The notes: generated by a model not told the origin, from the letters alone. A stretch of DNA of 64,000 nucleotides from Saprospiraceae bacterium UBA7687 (GCA_002482845.1 DLGT01000103.1:83621-147620); one strand, 5' to 3'. Counted from the first letter of the stretch, positions 45,940 through 55,745 are shown. A program made the numbers and translations.

Positions 45940-48900
45940 ATGATACTGACATCTTTGCTTCATAAGTTACGTTCTCCATTATTTACATTTATCGTTTTGA
46001 TATCTTTTAGTAGTTCAATCTTGTCACAGGATACAACTTGGGTACAAACTTTTGATTACCAATCAAAAACCAGGGACACCATGATTTCATTCCCACAAGG
46101 TGACCATAACCAATACGAAAGGATCATTATGTATTACAGCATGAGATGTAAAAATGGATTGATATCTACAGGATCAGATAGAAATCGTGGCTGTGGCGAA
46201 TGGGATTACAGTTGCAACACCAATGTAGTAGATTCGTCAGGTATTGACTCCCTAAAAGCATTGCATCCAAATTATGTCATTAATGGTATTGCTGAAGATT
46301 ACTTCTTTTACACCACAAAACCGACATTCACTTATAATGAATACGAGCAGACTAATGTAAATATTACTTCGTCTACAAACAAAACATACTTTCCTGCTGC
46401 TCCTGGCATGCAGTCAACAAATATTCTTTACAACGATAATAAAGCCCAAAAAGCATACTATTTCATCAAAGCTTCTGATGTATCAGGACTGACACAAGGG
46501 GCAATAGCTGGCTTAAGATTTGACGTCGTGAACCCAGGCAATTTAGGGTTTATGAAAATAAAAATAGCAAGAACAACTGCAAGCGCTATAAATACAGAAG
46601 CATTACAAAATACCACCTTCGAACAAGTACTAAACAGAGAAGTTTCATTCCCTTCCGTTGGTACCAATGATGTTATTTTTCATAAGTCCTTTGCATGGAA
46701 TGGATCGGACAACTTCATTATTGAAATTTCACACACTTCGGGAGATGAACAGTTATTAAATTTTACCTTAAAAGGAAGTTCAAGTCCTACTTTTAATGGT
46801 TATGCAAATAGTCAAAAGGATAGTTATATAGAATTTAACACACAGGCATCTCTGGAAATCCCTACCACATCTATGTCCAATATCAAAAGTCAAATAACCA
46901 TTGCTTTTTGGTCAAAAGGGAACGCAAATGTTTTGCCCGCAAACAACTCCATTTTACATGCCGTAGATAATAGCAATAATCGCCAACTCAATGTACATTT
47001 ACCGTGGTCAGATGGTCGGGTTTATTGGGATTGTGGCAATGATGGTTCGGGTTATGACAGAATAGACAAAGCAGCCTTAGTGTCCAATTATGAAGGATCT
47101 TGGCAACATTGGACTTTTACTAAAAATACGGGTACTGGTAGCATGAAAATATATCTGAATGGCGTTCTTTGGCATTCTGCAAATGGCAAAAACAAACCAA
47201 TAGATATCAAAAAATTCAACATTGGTTCTGACAATAATTTAAATGTACCTTACTATGGTGGCGTAGATGATTTTACAGTTTGGGATAAAGAGTTGACTGC
47301 AACTGAAATCAAGGCTATCATGTATCAATCTGCACAAACACTAGACAATCTTTCTCCAAATCTAGTGGCATATTACAACTTAAATGATGGTGAAAACCAA
47401 ACTCTAACAGATAAATCACCTTACGGAGCTTCTGCCACTATCAATGGAAATCCTCAATGGCAATCATTCAGAGGCGCAGATGTTTTTAAAGGATTAGAGC
47501 CAATAACATCTAGACCTGATTTGGCCTTCATAAAAGGTAATTTTTCATTACAGTCTAGTGATGCAGTAGTGAGAGATTCTATCATGAATGCACCAAACAA
47601 AGTGACTGCCTACAGTGTGGTCAATAATAGCTTAGTAGAAGGTAATACTGTTTATTATTGGGCAGCAGGTATTTTTCCAGTTTATAATGAAGATGGCGAT
47701 ATTATAGATGAGGTCGAAGTATTGGAAGAAGACATCATCTTTATTGAAGATTTAATTTATTATAATAAGTTTCCTTCTATATTTGAATTAATGTCATTTG
47801 TGACTCCATATGGTATAGGTCTTGATTTTGGTTTATCAGGTAAAACATGGTTATTTGATATGACAGATTTTGGCCCTATCTTGAAAAATAAAAAAAGATT
47901 CTATATGGATAAAGGTGGAGAATGGCAGGAAGAAATAGATATAAGATTTGCTTTTATCAAAGGAACGCCCGTCAGAAATGTACAATCTATCCAACCTATA
48001 TGGCCTGTTACTGCTTATGGATATACTTCCATACTAAATAATGCACATCTAGAAGCTAGAACATTGACAACAGACGCTAAAGTAAAAAACATGAAAGTAC
48101 GTGTCACCACCACTGGACATGGCCAAGAAGGTGAGTTTATCCCACGCAATCACTCTATAAATGTAAATGGCGGCTCATCGGAATTTTCGTGGCAAGTTTG
48201 GAAAGAATGTTCAGAAAATCCTATACAACCACAAGGAGGTACTTGGGTTTACGATCGAGCGGGATGGTGTCCTGGAGAGCCCAGTGTCCTGAATGAATTT
48301 GAAATCATGCCTTTTGTCACTTCTGGTAATCCATTTACAATTGATTATGGTTTAAATACTGCATCTGGTGACAGTAGATACATCATTGCCACCCAATTGG
48401 TCAAATATGGTGACATAAACTTCCAAAATGATGCATCCATCTTGACCATTGTCTCTCCATCTTCTAATGTTTTGTACCAACGTGTTAATCCTGTTTGTGC
48501 TGCATCTGAAGTGATCATCAGAAATAATGGTAGCAATGTTTTAACATCTGTAGACATTTGGTACGGCATCGATGGACAAACCCTTAAAAAATATACTTGG
48601 ACAGGAAATTTAAAATTTCTTCAAACAGCTAATGTTGTTTTACCTAATTTACCTGCATCCGAATGGCAATCTGGAAATCGTTTTATAGCCTACACTTCCA
48701 ATCCAAATAACACACAAGACCAATATCAAACCAATGATAAACTTGTGTCAAACTTCATACCTTCTGATCACTTGGATGGAGATATCATCATATCTATGAG
48801 AACCAATAGCCAACCACAAGAAACAAGCTGGAACTTAAAAAATGATGCCGGCAATACAATATTAAGTAGTAAACCCAATTTACAGCCCAATACAACCTAT

Positions 48901-49368
48901 CAAGATACCGTGCGAGGATTGAGCGGATGCTTCAAGTTACAATTTTTAGATTCTGATGATGACGGTATCAGTTGGTGGGCTAATGGTGATGGAGATGGCT
49001 TTATCCGAATTAAAAGTGGAGATAGTGGATATTTGACTTTTAATCCTGATTTTGGAGGCGAGTTTAATTATAATTTTACTACAGGAATAATCAATAGTGT
49101 AGAAGATTTAGGATCAGAAGTTTCCATCAATGTACACCCAAATCCGACATCAGACCAAGTTTATATAGATATCAAAGGAGTAACTGGTCAGACAAGTTTA
49201 ACTGTATTCAATCAAATGGGTCATAAAATTTATGGAGAAATTTTAAATAATATCGATATCATAGGACATACAGCCAAGCTAGATTTGACTTCATACCCGT
49301 CTGGCATCTATCATGTCCAAATAGAAAATGACGGTAAGGTAAAAACAAACAAAATTGTCAAAATTTAA
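45940..49368 (+). CDS. PNGase F-like secreted protein with LamG insert and T9SS domain
   Basis: A 1,142-residue secreted protein: signal peptide, then an N-terminal PNGase F-type region (CGEWDY at 85-90). A LamG/concanavalin-like domain follows (about 285-460, YGGVDDFTVWDKELTATEIK). The PNGase-type fold then continues (FVTPYGIGLDFG from 620, WLFDMTDFGPIL) to the C-terminal PNGase domain with YDRAGWCPG from residue 771. The end is a type A T9SS sorting domain (HPNPTSDQVYIDI to NKIVKI). PNGase F enzymes remove N-glycans from asparagine. Whether this protein keeps that activity is not shown, as I could not confirm all catalytic acids. The next gene starts 10 bp later. Confidence 0.78.
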   Translation: MILTSLLHKLRSPLFTFIVLISFSSSILSQDTTWVQTFDYQSKTRDTMISFPQGDHNQYERIIMYYSMRCKNGLISTGSDRNRGCGEWDYSCNTNVVDSSGIDSLKALHPNYVINGIAEDYFFYTTKPTFTYNEYEQTNVNITSSTNKTYFPAAPGMQSTNILYNDNKAQKAYYFIKASDVSGLTQGAIAGLRFDVVNPGNLGFMKIKIARTTASAINTEALQNTTFEQVLNREVSFPSVGTNDVIFHKSFAWNGSDNFIIEISHTSGDEQLLNFTLKGSSSPTFNGYANSQKDSYIEFNTQASLEIPTTSMSNIKSQITIAFWSKGNANVLPANNSILHAVDNSNNRQLNVHLPWSDGRVYWDCGNDGSGYDRIDKAALVSNYEGSWQHWTFTKNTGTGSMKIYLNGVLWHSANGKNKPIDIKKFNIGSDNNLNVPYYGGVDDFTVWDKELTATEIKAIMYQSAQTLDNLSPNLVAYYNLNDGENQTLTDKSPYGASATINGNPQWQSFRGADVFKGLEPITSRPDLAFIKGNFSLQSSDAVVRDSIMNAPNKVTAYSVVNNSLVEGNTVYYWAAGIFPVYNEDGDIIDEVEVLEEDIIFIEDLIYYNKFPSIFELMSFVTPYGIGLDFGLSGKTWLFDMTDFGPILKNKKRFYMDKGGEWQEEIDIRFAFIKGTPVRNVQSIQPIWPVTAYGYTSILNNAHLEARTLTTDAKVKNMKVRVTTTGHGQEGEFIPRNHSINVNGGSSEFSWQVWKECSENPIQPQGGTWVYDRAGWCPGEPSVLNEFEIMPFVTSGNPFTIDYGLNTASGDSRYIIATQLVKYGDINFQNDASILTIVSPSSNVLYQRVNPVCAASEVIIRNNGSNVLTSVDIWYGIDGQTLKKYTWTGNLKFLQTANVVLPNLPASEWQSGNRFIAYTSNPNNTQDQYQTNDKLVSNFIPSDHLDGDIIISMRTNSQPQETSWNLKNDAGNTILSSKPNLQPNTTYQDTVRGLSGCFKLQFLDSDDDGISWWANGDGDGFIRIKSGDSGYLTFNPDFGGEFNYNFTTGIINSVEDLGSEVSINVHPNPTSDQVYIDIKGVTGQTSLTVFNQMGHKIYGEILNNIDIIGHTAKLDLTSYPSGIYHVQIENDGKVKTNKIVKI

Positions 49369-49378
49369 ATAAAACAAC

Positions 49379-52069
49379 TTGAGCTTTAAATTGTATTTCT
49401 ACCTTATATTATTACTCCTACTTTGTACTATTAACATCAATGCTCAGTCCATCATCGTAAAACCTTATTTACAAGATGGTGGTCCAGATAAAATGACCGT
49501 AATGTGGGAAGCGGACGGAGTAGGGAATGGTTTTGTAGATTATGGAACGTCGCCATTTACCCTCAATCTTACTTCCAATAGTATTAGCATTGTAGGGAAT
49601 GTTAATACGAGAATACATGCTGCGGCTATCAATAACCTGTCACCTTCTAGCAAATATTATTACCGCGTCAGAATGGCATCGGGAACTGTTTCTAAGGTGT
49701 ATAACTTTACAACCCAACCATCAAAAAACTCGAACGAAAGAACTAATTTCATAGCGATGTCCGACATACAGCGTGATGGGGGCAATCCAAATGTTTATAA
49801 AAATCTAGTAGAAAATGGTATTATTCCAGTCGTTGATACAGCTTTGACAAATGGTGTATCTGATCTAGAAGGGATATTGATACCTGGCGACCTTGTGCAA
49901 ACTGGTGGTAACTATAGTACATGGAAAAGTGATTTTTTTGACCTAGCTGATTCCTTAACGACTTATGTGCCGATGTATCCAGTACCTGGCAATCATGAAT
50001 ATTACGGTGACGGTTTACCTAATTTTCTGAAGTATTTTACTTTGCCACTCAACGGGTCACCATCTAATCCTGAAGAATGGTGGTACAAAGACTTTTCAAA
50101 TGTAAGGGTCATAGGACTCAATTCAAATAGTCCTGCTGCCCAACTATCTACGCAACTCACTTGGCTACAAACAGTACTTGACGAAGCTGGCGCCGATCCT
50201 GACATAGACTTTGTATTTGCCCAACTACATCACCCATACAAATCTGAATTATGGGTGCCTGGCGAATTGGATTTTACTGGAGATATCATTACAAAAATGG
50301 AATTATTCTCCACTACTTATCATAAACCTTCTTTACATTTTTTCGGTCATACACACGCTTACTCACGGGGACAATCTAGAGACCACAACCATCTATGGGT
50401 GAATGTTGCCACTGCAGGTGGAGCAATCGATAATTGGGGCGAATTTCCTAACGCCGACTATGATGAATTTGTTATTAGTGAAGATGAATACGGCTTTGTC
50501 TTCATGCAAGTAGAAGCAGGTCCTGATCCATCATTTAGATTGAGAAGGTTTTCGCGAGGTGATCAGAATACAACAGAAAACAACACACTTTCAGATGAAA
50601 TAAATATCAAAAGATATGATTTCTCTCCACAAAAACCTGTTGGAATTTACCCGAAAGTAGATTCCATTATTGTGTCTTGTGTAACACTTAAAGCTTCCAC
50701 ATTTTATGATCCTGAAAATACACATCAAGCTTCTCATTGGCAGCTGGTGGAAGATGGAAATTTCCAAAGTAATCAAGTGATTGAATATTGGACGCAATCC
50801 CAAAATTGGTATAATGAAGTCGATACACAAGCAGGTGATGATCTCACTGATTTAGCGGTGACATCTTTGACAGCAAATAAAACCTATCATTGGCGTGTAC
50901 GATATAGAGACCAGTTTTTAAACTGGAGTGAATGGTCAGAACCATTGATCTTTCATACCAAACAAAATACCAGTAGTCCTAACAATAACTTATTACTTAA
51001 TGCTGACGCCGAAGCAGGTTTAAATAATTGGACTGGACAAATAGAGTCTTTGCTTGATAATGAATGTAATTCTGTACCTGTCTATAGTGGAAGTAGATTT
51101 TTTGCGATAGGTGGTGTTTGTGCTAATGAACAAAATGTAGGTTTCGGCACACAGACGATTGATATCACTACCTATGCAAATGATATCGACCAAGGTTTGT
51201 ATGACGTCTTGTATAGTGCATTTATGAGAGCTTATGCGACCAATAATGACAAGCCAGAAATGTACATTGAGTTTCTGAATACGGGACAAAACATCATCTC
51301 TACGTCTCCTATCATCTCTAATCTTAATGGCACTTGGACACAAAAATCAATTACCGCTTTGATTCCTAGTGGAACGAGATATCTGAGAGTGATATTAAAA
51401 GGGACAAGATTAGCAGGTACTGACAATGATAGCTATTTTGATGAAGTAAGTGTCAAACTTGTTCAGATGACTTGCCCATCGTGCGTAGGAAGCAATGATG
51501 TAGCAGCCATAGATAACGATGGTGATGGATATTGTAGCAATATTGACTGTAATGACAATGATGCAACCATATATCCTGGTGGTCTTGAAATATGTGATGG
51601 AAAAGACAACGATTGTGATGGCAGAATAGAAACAGGTGACACCATTTATTGGACGGGAAATGGAGATGGTTCATCATGGGAAGATGTAGGGAATTGGGGA
51701 CAAGGATTCCTGCCCCTACCCTGCCAACATGTGATTATAAACACACCACATAAAGTATTATTAACCAATCGAGCATACATTAAAAGCATTCAACTCGGTG
51801 CTTTATCCATCTTAGAAATAGCACCAAATGCAGAACTTTATATCAATGGGTTTAATCCTACTACACAATCTGCTGCCAAAATATCTGGACTTTGTAACAA
51901 CCTTGGTAAATGTATCATCAAAAACTCGTCAGAAGATGGTCTCAGCATAGACGGAACATTAAATAATAATGGTGGCCAAATCTACATAAACCAAGTGGAA
52001 CTTAATGGCATCAGAATCCTTCCTTCAGGTAAGCTTGTCAATATGAGTGAGATAGAGATTAAAGAATAA
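49379..52069 (+). CDS. Purple-acid-phosphatase-like metallophosphoesterase with MopE-type motif
   Basis: An 896-residue secreted protein starting at a TTG, with a signal peptide (YLILLLLLCTININAQ). An FN3-like purple acid phosphatase N-terminal domain is followed by a calcineurin-like phosphatase domain (about 120-370: IPGDLVQTGG, PVPGNHEYYG, FFGHTHAYSRG). Then come FN3-like and carbohydrate-binding-like beta domains (to about 690). A MopE-type putative metal-binding stretch follows (DNDGDGYCSN... EICDGKDNDCDGRIETG, about 705-760), and a C-terminal beta region. No T9SS sorting domain is seen. It is encoded 10 bp after the PNGase F-like gene, so the two are probably made and used together, perhaps on extracellular glycoproteins and organic phosphate. 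Confidence 0.8.
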   Translation: MSFKLYFYLILLLLLCTININAQSIIVKPYLQDGGPDKMTVMWEADGVGNGFVDYGTSPFTLNLTSNSISIVGNVNTRIHAAAINNLSPSSKYYYRVRMASGTVSKVYNFTTQPSKNSNERTNFIAMSDIQRDGGNPNVYKNLVENGIIPVVDTALTNGVSDLEGILIPGDLVQTGGNYSTWKSDFFDLADSLTTYVPMYPVPGNHEYYGDGLPNFLKYFTLPLNGSPSNPEEWWYKDFSNVRVIGLNSNSPAAQLSTQLTWLQTVLDEAGADPDIDFVFAQLHHPYKSELWVPGELDFTGDIITKMELFSTTYHKPSLHFFGHTHAYSRGQSRDHNHLWVNVATAGGAIDNWGEFPNADYDEFVISEDEYGFVFMQVEAGPDPSFRLRRFSRGDQNTTENNTLSDEINIKRYDFSPQKPVGIYPKVDSIIVSCVTLKASTFYDPENTHQASHWQLVEDGNFQSNQVIEYWTQSQNWYNEVDTQAGDDLTDLAVTSLTANKTYHWRVRYRDQFLNWSEWSEPLIFHTKQNTSSPNNNLLLNADAEAGLNNWTGQIESLLDNECNSVPVYSGSRFFAIGGVCANEQNVGFGTQTIDITTYANDIDQGLYDVLYSAFMRAYATNNDKPEMYIEFLNTGQNIISTSPIISNLNGTWTQKSITALIPSGTRYLRVILKGTRLAGTDNDSYFDEVSVKLVQMTCPSCVGSNDVAAIDNDGDGYCSNIDCNDNDATIYPGGLEICDGKDNDCDGRIETGDTIYWTGNGDGSSWEDVGNWGQGFLPLPCQHVIINTPHKVLLTNRAYIKSIQLGALSILEIAPNAELYINGFNPTTQSAAKISGLCNNLGKCIIKNSSEDGLSIDGTLNNNGGQIYINQVELNGIRILPSGKLVNMSEIEIKE

Positions 52070-52115
52070 TACTCATATTATCGTTTTATGTATGCATCAT
52101 AGAATGTAAATTATT

Positions 52116-52255
52116 GGGCCCACTCCGAAATGTATTTTGGAGAGCATACAAGTAAAATATAAGTTTATACTCATTTGATAATCAATTGTTTCCCTTAAGG
52201 GTGCAGGGTAAAAAACAGTTGATTATCAAAATTCAAGTGTTTTAGGATTGGACAC
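52116..52255 (+). mobile_element. MITE-like element, copy 1 (140 bp)
   Basis: Terminal inverted repeats GGGCCCACTCCGAAAT (52116-52131) and TTTTAGGATTGGACAC (52240-52255) match at 11 of 16 positions. The hexamer ATTATT directly abuts both ends (52110-52115 and 52256-52261), as expected of a target-site duplication. Inside are TTGATAATCA (52175) and TTGATTATCAA (52219) facing each other around CCCTTAAGGGTGCAGGGTAAAAAAC. No open frame. It lies 140 bp upstream of the cytochrome-like lipoprotein gene. Divergent ends suggest the oldest of the three copies. Confidence 0.7.
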
Positions 52256-52353
52256 ATTATTAGGTCTTCAAAATTATTAGATTGCATATATAAGTATAAA
52301 TACGCATCTACTGCCTCTGTATAAATACGCTTTCGCAGCAATATTCCACTGCT

Positions 52354-52361
52354 TACTTTTG
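52354..52361 (+). promoter_or_regulatory. TACTTTTG -7 box of the cytochrome-like lipoprotein gene
   Basis: TACTTTTG fits TAnnTTTG and lies 34 bp before the ATG at 52396, predicting a leader of about 29 nt. Confidence 0.5.
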
Positions 52362-52395
52362 TCCAATCAATTAACCAACAAAAAAGTAAGGCATT

Positions 52396-53988
52396 ATGAG
52401 GTACGTATTAATCACTTCGTTTTTTATCATTACATTTGTTTCCATCCATTCCTGCAAACAATCGATGAAACAAGAAACCACAGCTAGTGAAACACCCATT
52501 TTATTTACACCTGATATCCCTGTGGATGTAGATCCCGTCGAACAAGAAAAACTCAAGGGTCTGAATGATAACTATTTTGCACTCAATCAAGCATTTAACA
52601 TGTTTAGTTGGCAAGCTTTTGTTGCTATTTTTTGGCCAAGAGATGAACAAGGTCAACCCATGCCAAATTTTACGGACGATGGAAAACCCACTTGGCTAGG
52701 ATGGAAAGAAGCATTCGAAGTGTACAAACCTGATGGCGGTACCCCTGCACCATGGGGCAGCGCTAGAGTTGAGAGTACTCCTGTGCTTAAAGCCAACAAT
52801 ATAAATCCTGAAGCACATGTCAGAGTGTTTTTATCAACATCTACGCCTGCACACAAAGGACTTACAAAAAACATTGCCAATGAAGTAGATCAGGCTTTTG
52901 CAGGAAAATTATTTGACCAACAAGGAAATACGGTGTACTATGAAGTATTGATGAATAAAGAAGAATTTGACTATCTCGTCGCTAACCAATTGTATAACAT
53001 AAATGGGCAAATAGACTTTAGCAAAAAAAATCAAATTGCTGACTTCCCTAAAGGTGATTTTGTTTCTAAACAAGTAGGTGCGGTAGAAATTAAATTTGCT
53101 TGGAAAATAATGACTGATGCAGACATCAAAGAAAGGTATTACACAAATGAAGGATTTGTGATAGATGAGGCTACACAGAAACCCGTCAAAAAAGAATTAG
53201 GTATGATTGGTTTTCACATTAGCCAAAAAACACCAACAGGAAAACAATGGGTTTGGTCCACCTTCGAACATATAGACAATCTAGATCAAAACACTATGGA
53301 CCAAGATGGCAGAAAAAAACCTATCCATCCAAGTCTTACGGATCCAAATTGCGAAATTTGTCCTGTAAATATCGATGTATCTAATGGAAGTGATACCTTT
53401 ACTTACATGGCTAAAAGCAATACCAATCCACACAGTAGTTATTGGAAAGTGACGAATGATCCACATAAATATTATGCAAATAGTGATGTCATGAAGACCC
53501 AAGCAAAAAGAATGATAGACATTCCTATCAGGGTACAACAGCTCAATAAAGTGCTTCAAGCCTACTTTAAATCCCAAAACAGTGTTTGGCAATATTATCA
53601 GCTCATTGACACGCAATACCCTACAGATCAAAATGTTGCGCCAGGAGATAGCACAGTAGCAAACTATTCCTTACCGACTTCCATTACCAATAAACCTGGT
53701 GGAAACCCAAATCTTACTTATCTGACCAATATAAGTATGGAGACTTTCTTTCAAGGTGGCAATCAATCTGCTTCAGCCTTTATGGAGAATAATCCTACGA
53801 GCGATATCACCGTATTCGGAACAGAAAGTTGTATGGGTTGTCACTCAAGCGCAGGCATCTACAATGGATACAATGCTAGTGGATTCACCCAAGGATTGCA
53901 GCTTTCGGGAGATTTCAGTTGGTTGCTCTCTACCAAGGCACAGTGGAATAAGAACATAGCACCTAATCCTACCTTTAAATCAAAATAG
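52396..53988 (+). CDS. c-type cytochrome-like lipoprotein
   Basis: A 530-residue lipoprotein (lipobox region FVSIHSC with the modified Cys near residue 20). The N-terminal domain contains NMFSWQAFVAIFWP and GKPTWLGWKEAFEVYKPDG, which I recognise from a family of large periplasmic cytochrome-c-like proteins also seen in Proteobacteria. The C-terminus carries one haem-binding motif CMGCH (near residue 480) followed by SSAGIYNGYNASG. A CEICP stretch mid-protein adds a cysteine pair. One haem is expected, covalently attached in the periplasm; partner and substrate are unknown. It is preceded by a MITE-like element and followed by a strong terminator. Confidence 0.68.
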   Translation: MRYVLITSFFIITFVSIHSCKQSMKQETTASETPILFTPDIPVDVDPVEQEKLKGLNDNYFALNQAFNMFSWQAFVAIFWPRDEQGQPMPNFTDDGKPTWLGWKEAFEVYKPDGGTPAPWGSARVESTPVLKANNINPEAHVRVFLSTSTPAHKGLTKNIANEVDQAFAGKLFDQQGNTVYYEVLMNKEEFDYLVANQLYNINGQIDFSKKNQIADFPKGDFVSKQVGAVEIKFAWKIMTDADIKERYYTNEGFVIDEATQKPVKKELGMIGFHISQKTPTGKQWVWSTFEHIDNLDQNTMDQDGRKKPIHPSLTDPNCEICPVNIDVSNGSDTFTYMAKSNTNPHSSYWKVTNDPHKYYANSDVMKTQAKRMIDIPIRVQQLNKVLQAYFKSQNSVWQYYQLIDTQYPTDQNVAPGDSTVANYSLPTSITNKPGGNPNLTYLTNISMETFFQGGNQSASAFMENNPTSDITVFGTESCMGCHSSAGIYNGYNASGFTQGLQLSGDFSWLLSTKAQWNKNIAPNPTFKSK

Positions 53989-54001
53989 TTTTTAACATGA
54001 T

Positions 54002-54044
54002 GCATAGTAAAAGAAGCATAGTCGCTTCTTTTACTATGCTTTGT
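54002..54044 (+). terminator. Strong intrinsic terminator, 15-bp stem
   Basis: GCATAGTAAAAGAAG (54002-54016) and CTTCTTTTACTATGC (54025-54039) are perfect inverted repeats with an 8-nt loop, followed by TTTGT. It lies 13 bp after the stop of the cytochrome-like gene. Confidence 0.8.
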
Positions 54045-54047
54045 ATG

Positions 54048-54240
54048 TTATCCATAACTTGGTTCAAAAAACGTCCTAACATTCACAATCATCTGATTTT
54101 CTGTCAATTGTACTGAACTATGGATGGTAAAATCTGTACTGTTAAATTGTGCATCTTTACAAATGTGGTTTTGAAATTGTTCTTGAGCATTGCCAGATCT
54201 GAACATATACAATTCATCATAAACCAATACCGACGCAACT
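54048..54240 (-). pseudogene. Truncated duplicate of the small eRF1-like gene
   Basis: The minus-strand frame encodes VYDELYMFRSGNAQEQF and HSSVQLTENQMIVNVRTFFE. It is nearly the same as the C-terminal half of the intact gene at 55350-55745, with high identity also in the DNA (roughly 85-90% by eye over about 165 bp). Upstream of the matching part the frame continues for about 30 unrelated residues and lacks the conserved N-terminal half, so this is a broken copy rather than a working gene. The flanking terminator ends right beside it. Confidence 0.65.
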
Positions 54241-54399
54241 ACGTTACCTATAAAAAGATATTGATTACAAATGACTTGCCATGTGGGTGGGACTTCACCT
54301 AAGGGGCTTAAAAGTGGCAGACGAGCCAAAGGAGAATTGTAATTATACCATCACCTTTCAAATAAACCCATAAAATGATTGTACCCATTAAAATGTTGC

Positions 54400-55005
54400 T
54401 TACAGCTTTTCAATAACTATAGAAGCATTGACATTTTCCTCAGTCCCTCCTATATAAGAAGCAAGCGTTACCGCTGCAGCAGAAGAATGATTTCTAAGCG
54501 TAAGTATGTCTCCTACAGATGCCACTAACAATGCTACACCATTATTTTGTTGAGTCCCAGCACCACTCGCATAAACACTTCCTGCGACCTGGGCACCATT
54601 TAAGAATAATGCAAATTGATTAGGCTCCGTCCCAGAGACAGAAAAGTTAACTTTATATGTCCCTGACTCCAAGAAGCTAATTTGGGAAGTGCTTGGCAGA
54701 TGTGTGAAGGCTGAAGTCAAAATAGCGTTATTATCAAAAATAACATCACTTTCTATGGCCACAATTTGTGCACTCAGATTGTAAATACTTGCGTAATGTT
54801 TTGTTTCGCCCACGGGGTACTGCCAAGTACCAAGTCCCTCGCTATCTGAAGTTAACACTTTACCCACAGCAGGGGATCCTCCAGTAATTTTAATCTGCCC
54901 TATAATTTCTACCTTATTTTGTGCAGATAATTGTAAGGCAAAAAATACACAACAAGTCAATTTAATAGAAAGACGCATTGCTTTTAAAACACTTAAGTTA
55001 TTCAT
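54400..55005 (-). CDS. Secreted protein with BclA-C/TNF-like domain
   Basis: A 201-residue secreted protein (signal peptide ending near LQLSAQ). A short linker typical of Bacteroidota fibre proteins (IKITGGSPAVGKVLTSD) is followed by a C-terminal jelly-roll (about 75-201). That part strongly resembles the BclA C-terminal domain known from Bacillus exosporium filaments: FLESGTYKVNFSVSGTEPNQF, GAGTQQNNGVALL and TLRNHSSAAAVTL. Such TNF/C1q-like domains form trimers. No collagen-like repeats precede it here. Probably a surface or secreted trimeric structural/adhesion protein; the domain in this phylum may be a lateral acquisition. Confidence 0.72.
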   Translation of the reverse strand: MNNLSVLKAMRLSIKLTCCVFFALQLSAQNKVEIIGQIKITGGSPAVGKVLTSDSEGLGTWQYPVGETKHYASIYNLSAQIVAIESDVIFDNNAILTSAFTHLPSTSQISFLESGTYKVNFSVSGTEPNQFALFLNGAQVAGSVYASGAGTQQNNGVALLVASVGDILTLRNHSSAAAVTLASYIGGTEENVNASIVIEKL

Positions 55006-55184
55006 TTTTAACTATTTAGTAAATTAATAAAAACCAACGTGTAAATCTAATTGGGAAGCATCTGCAAAGAACAACTTGGATAAACTGAAAAATTACGATG
55101 TACTAAAGATGCGTACATCTTGTCTCAGATATATTTGTGTTTTTCTGAATAAAGTATTATAAAGAATTTAAACTGTAAAATCTT

Positions 55185-55330
55185 GAGTGTACTCTGAAAA
55201 GTCCTTAGTTCAAATAAAATAAAAAACCTTGATAATCAGACTTACCCTTCTAGGGGCAGTGGTATTTCCCTTTAGGGTCAGGGTGAAAAACGGCTGATTA
55301 TCAACCAGTTTGTGTTTTCGGAGTGGACTC
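55185..55330 (+). mobile_element. MITE-like element, copy 2 (146 bp, best preserved)
   Basis: Ends GAGTGTACTCTGAAAA (55185-55200) and TTTTCGGAGTGGACTC (55315-55330) are inverted repeats matching at 13 of 16 positions. AATCTT abuts both sides (55179-55184 and 55331-55336), a perfect 6-bp direct repeat. Inside are facing copies TTGATAATCA (55229-55238) and TGATTATCAA (55295-55304) around CCC/GGG-rich short palindromes. The element is non-coding and ends 19 bp before the stop codon of the eRF1-like gene. Confidence 0.8.
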
Positions 55331-55349
55331 AATCTTTGATTATATTGTG

Positions 55350-55745
55350 TTATGAATTGGACTCAAAATGCTTCCTAACATTCACAATCATCTGAGCTTC
55401 TGTCAATTGTTCTGAACTATGGATGGTAAAATCTGTACTGTTAAATTGTGCATCTTCACGAATGTGGTTTTGAAATTGCTCTTGTGCATTGCCTGGACCG
55501 AAGATATACAATTCATCATACACGTGAAGTAAAGCAGCTACAGATTTATAATACTTGAGCAACTCTGATTGTTCGGCGTGATTCGCCGCATCTTTGTCAC
55601 CTCTCCTACTATGATGTTCTGCCTCGATTTTGTCTTGGATGATGTAGTCTCCTTCTTCGTAATCAGGTGCAGGTCTGATGACCACCGCTTTTGTACTATC
55701 TAGATATACACCTGCGACTCTTTTTGGATGGCCTTTATGACTCAT
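55350..55745 (-). CDS. Small eRF1/L7Ae-like protein (baeRF-type)
   Basis: A 131-residue protein, beginning MSHKGHPKRVAGVYLDSTKAV. The layout resembles the small Bacteroidota proteins related to the C-terminal (L7Ae-like) domain of release factor eRF1: a first strand VAGVYLDSTKAVVI, a basic/acidic helical spacer, then LLHVYDELYIFGPGNAQEQF and QLTEAQMIVNVRKHF. In this family the glycine-proline of FGPG is the conserved turn. A role near the ribosome has been proposed for relatives but is not established. A broken second copy lies 1.1 kb away. Confidence 0.55.
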   Translation of the reverse strand: MSHKGHPKRVAGVYLDSTKAVVIRPAPDYEEGDYIIQDKIEAEHHSRRGDKDAANHAEQSELLKYYKSVAALLHVYDELYIFGPGNAQEQFQNHIREDAQFNSTDFTIHSSEQLTEAQMIVNVRKHFESNS

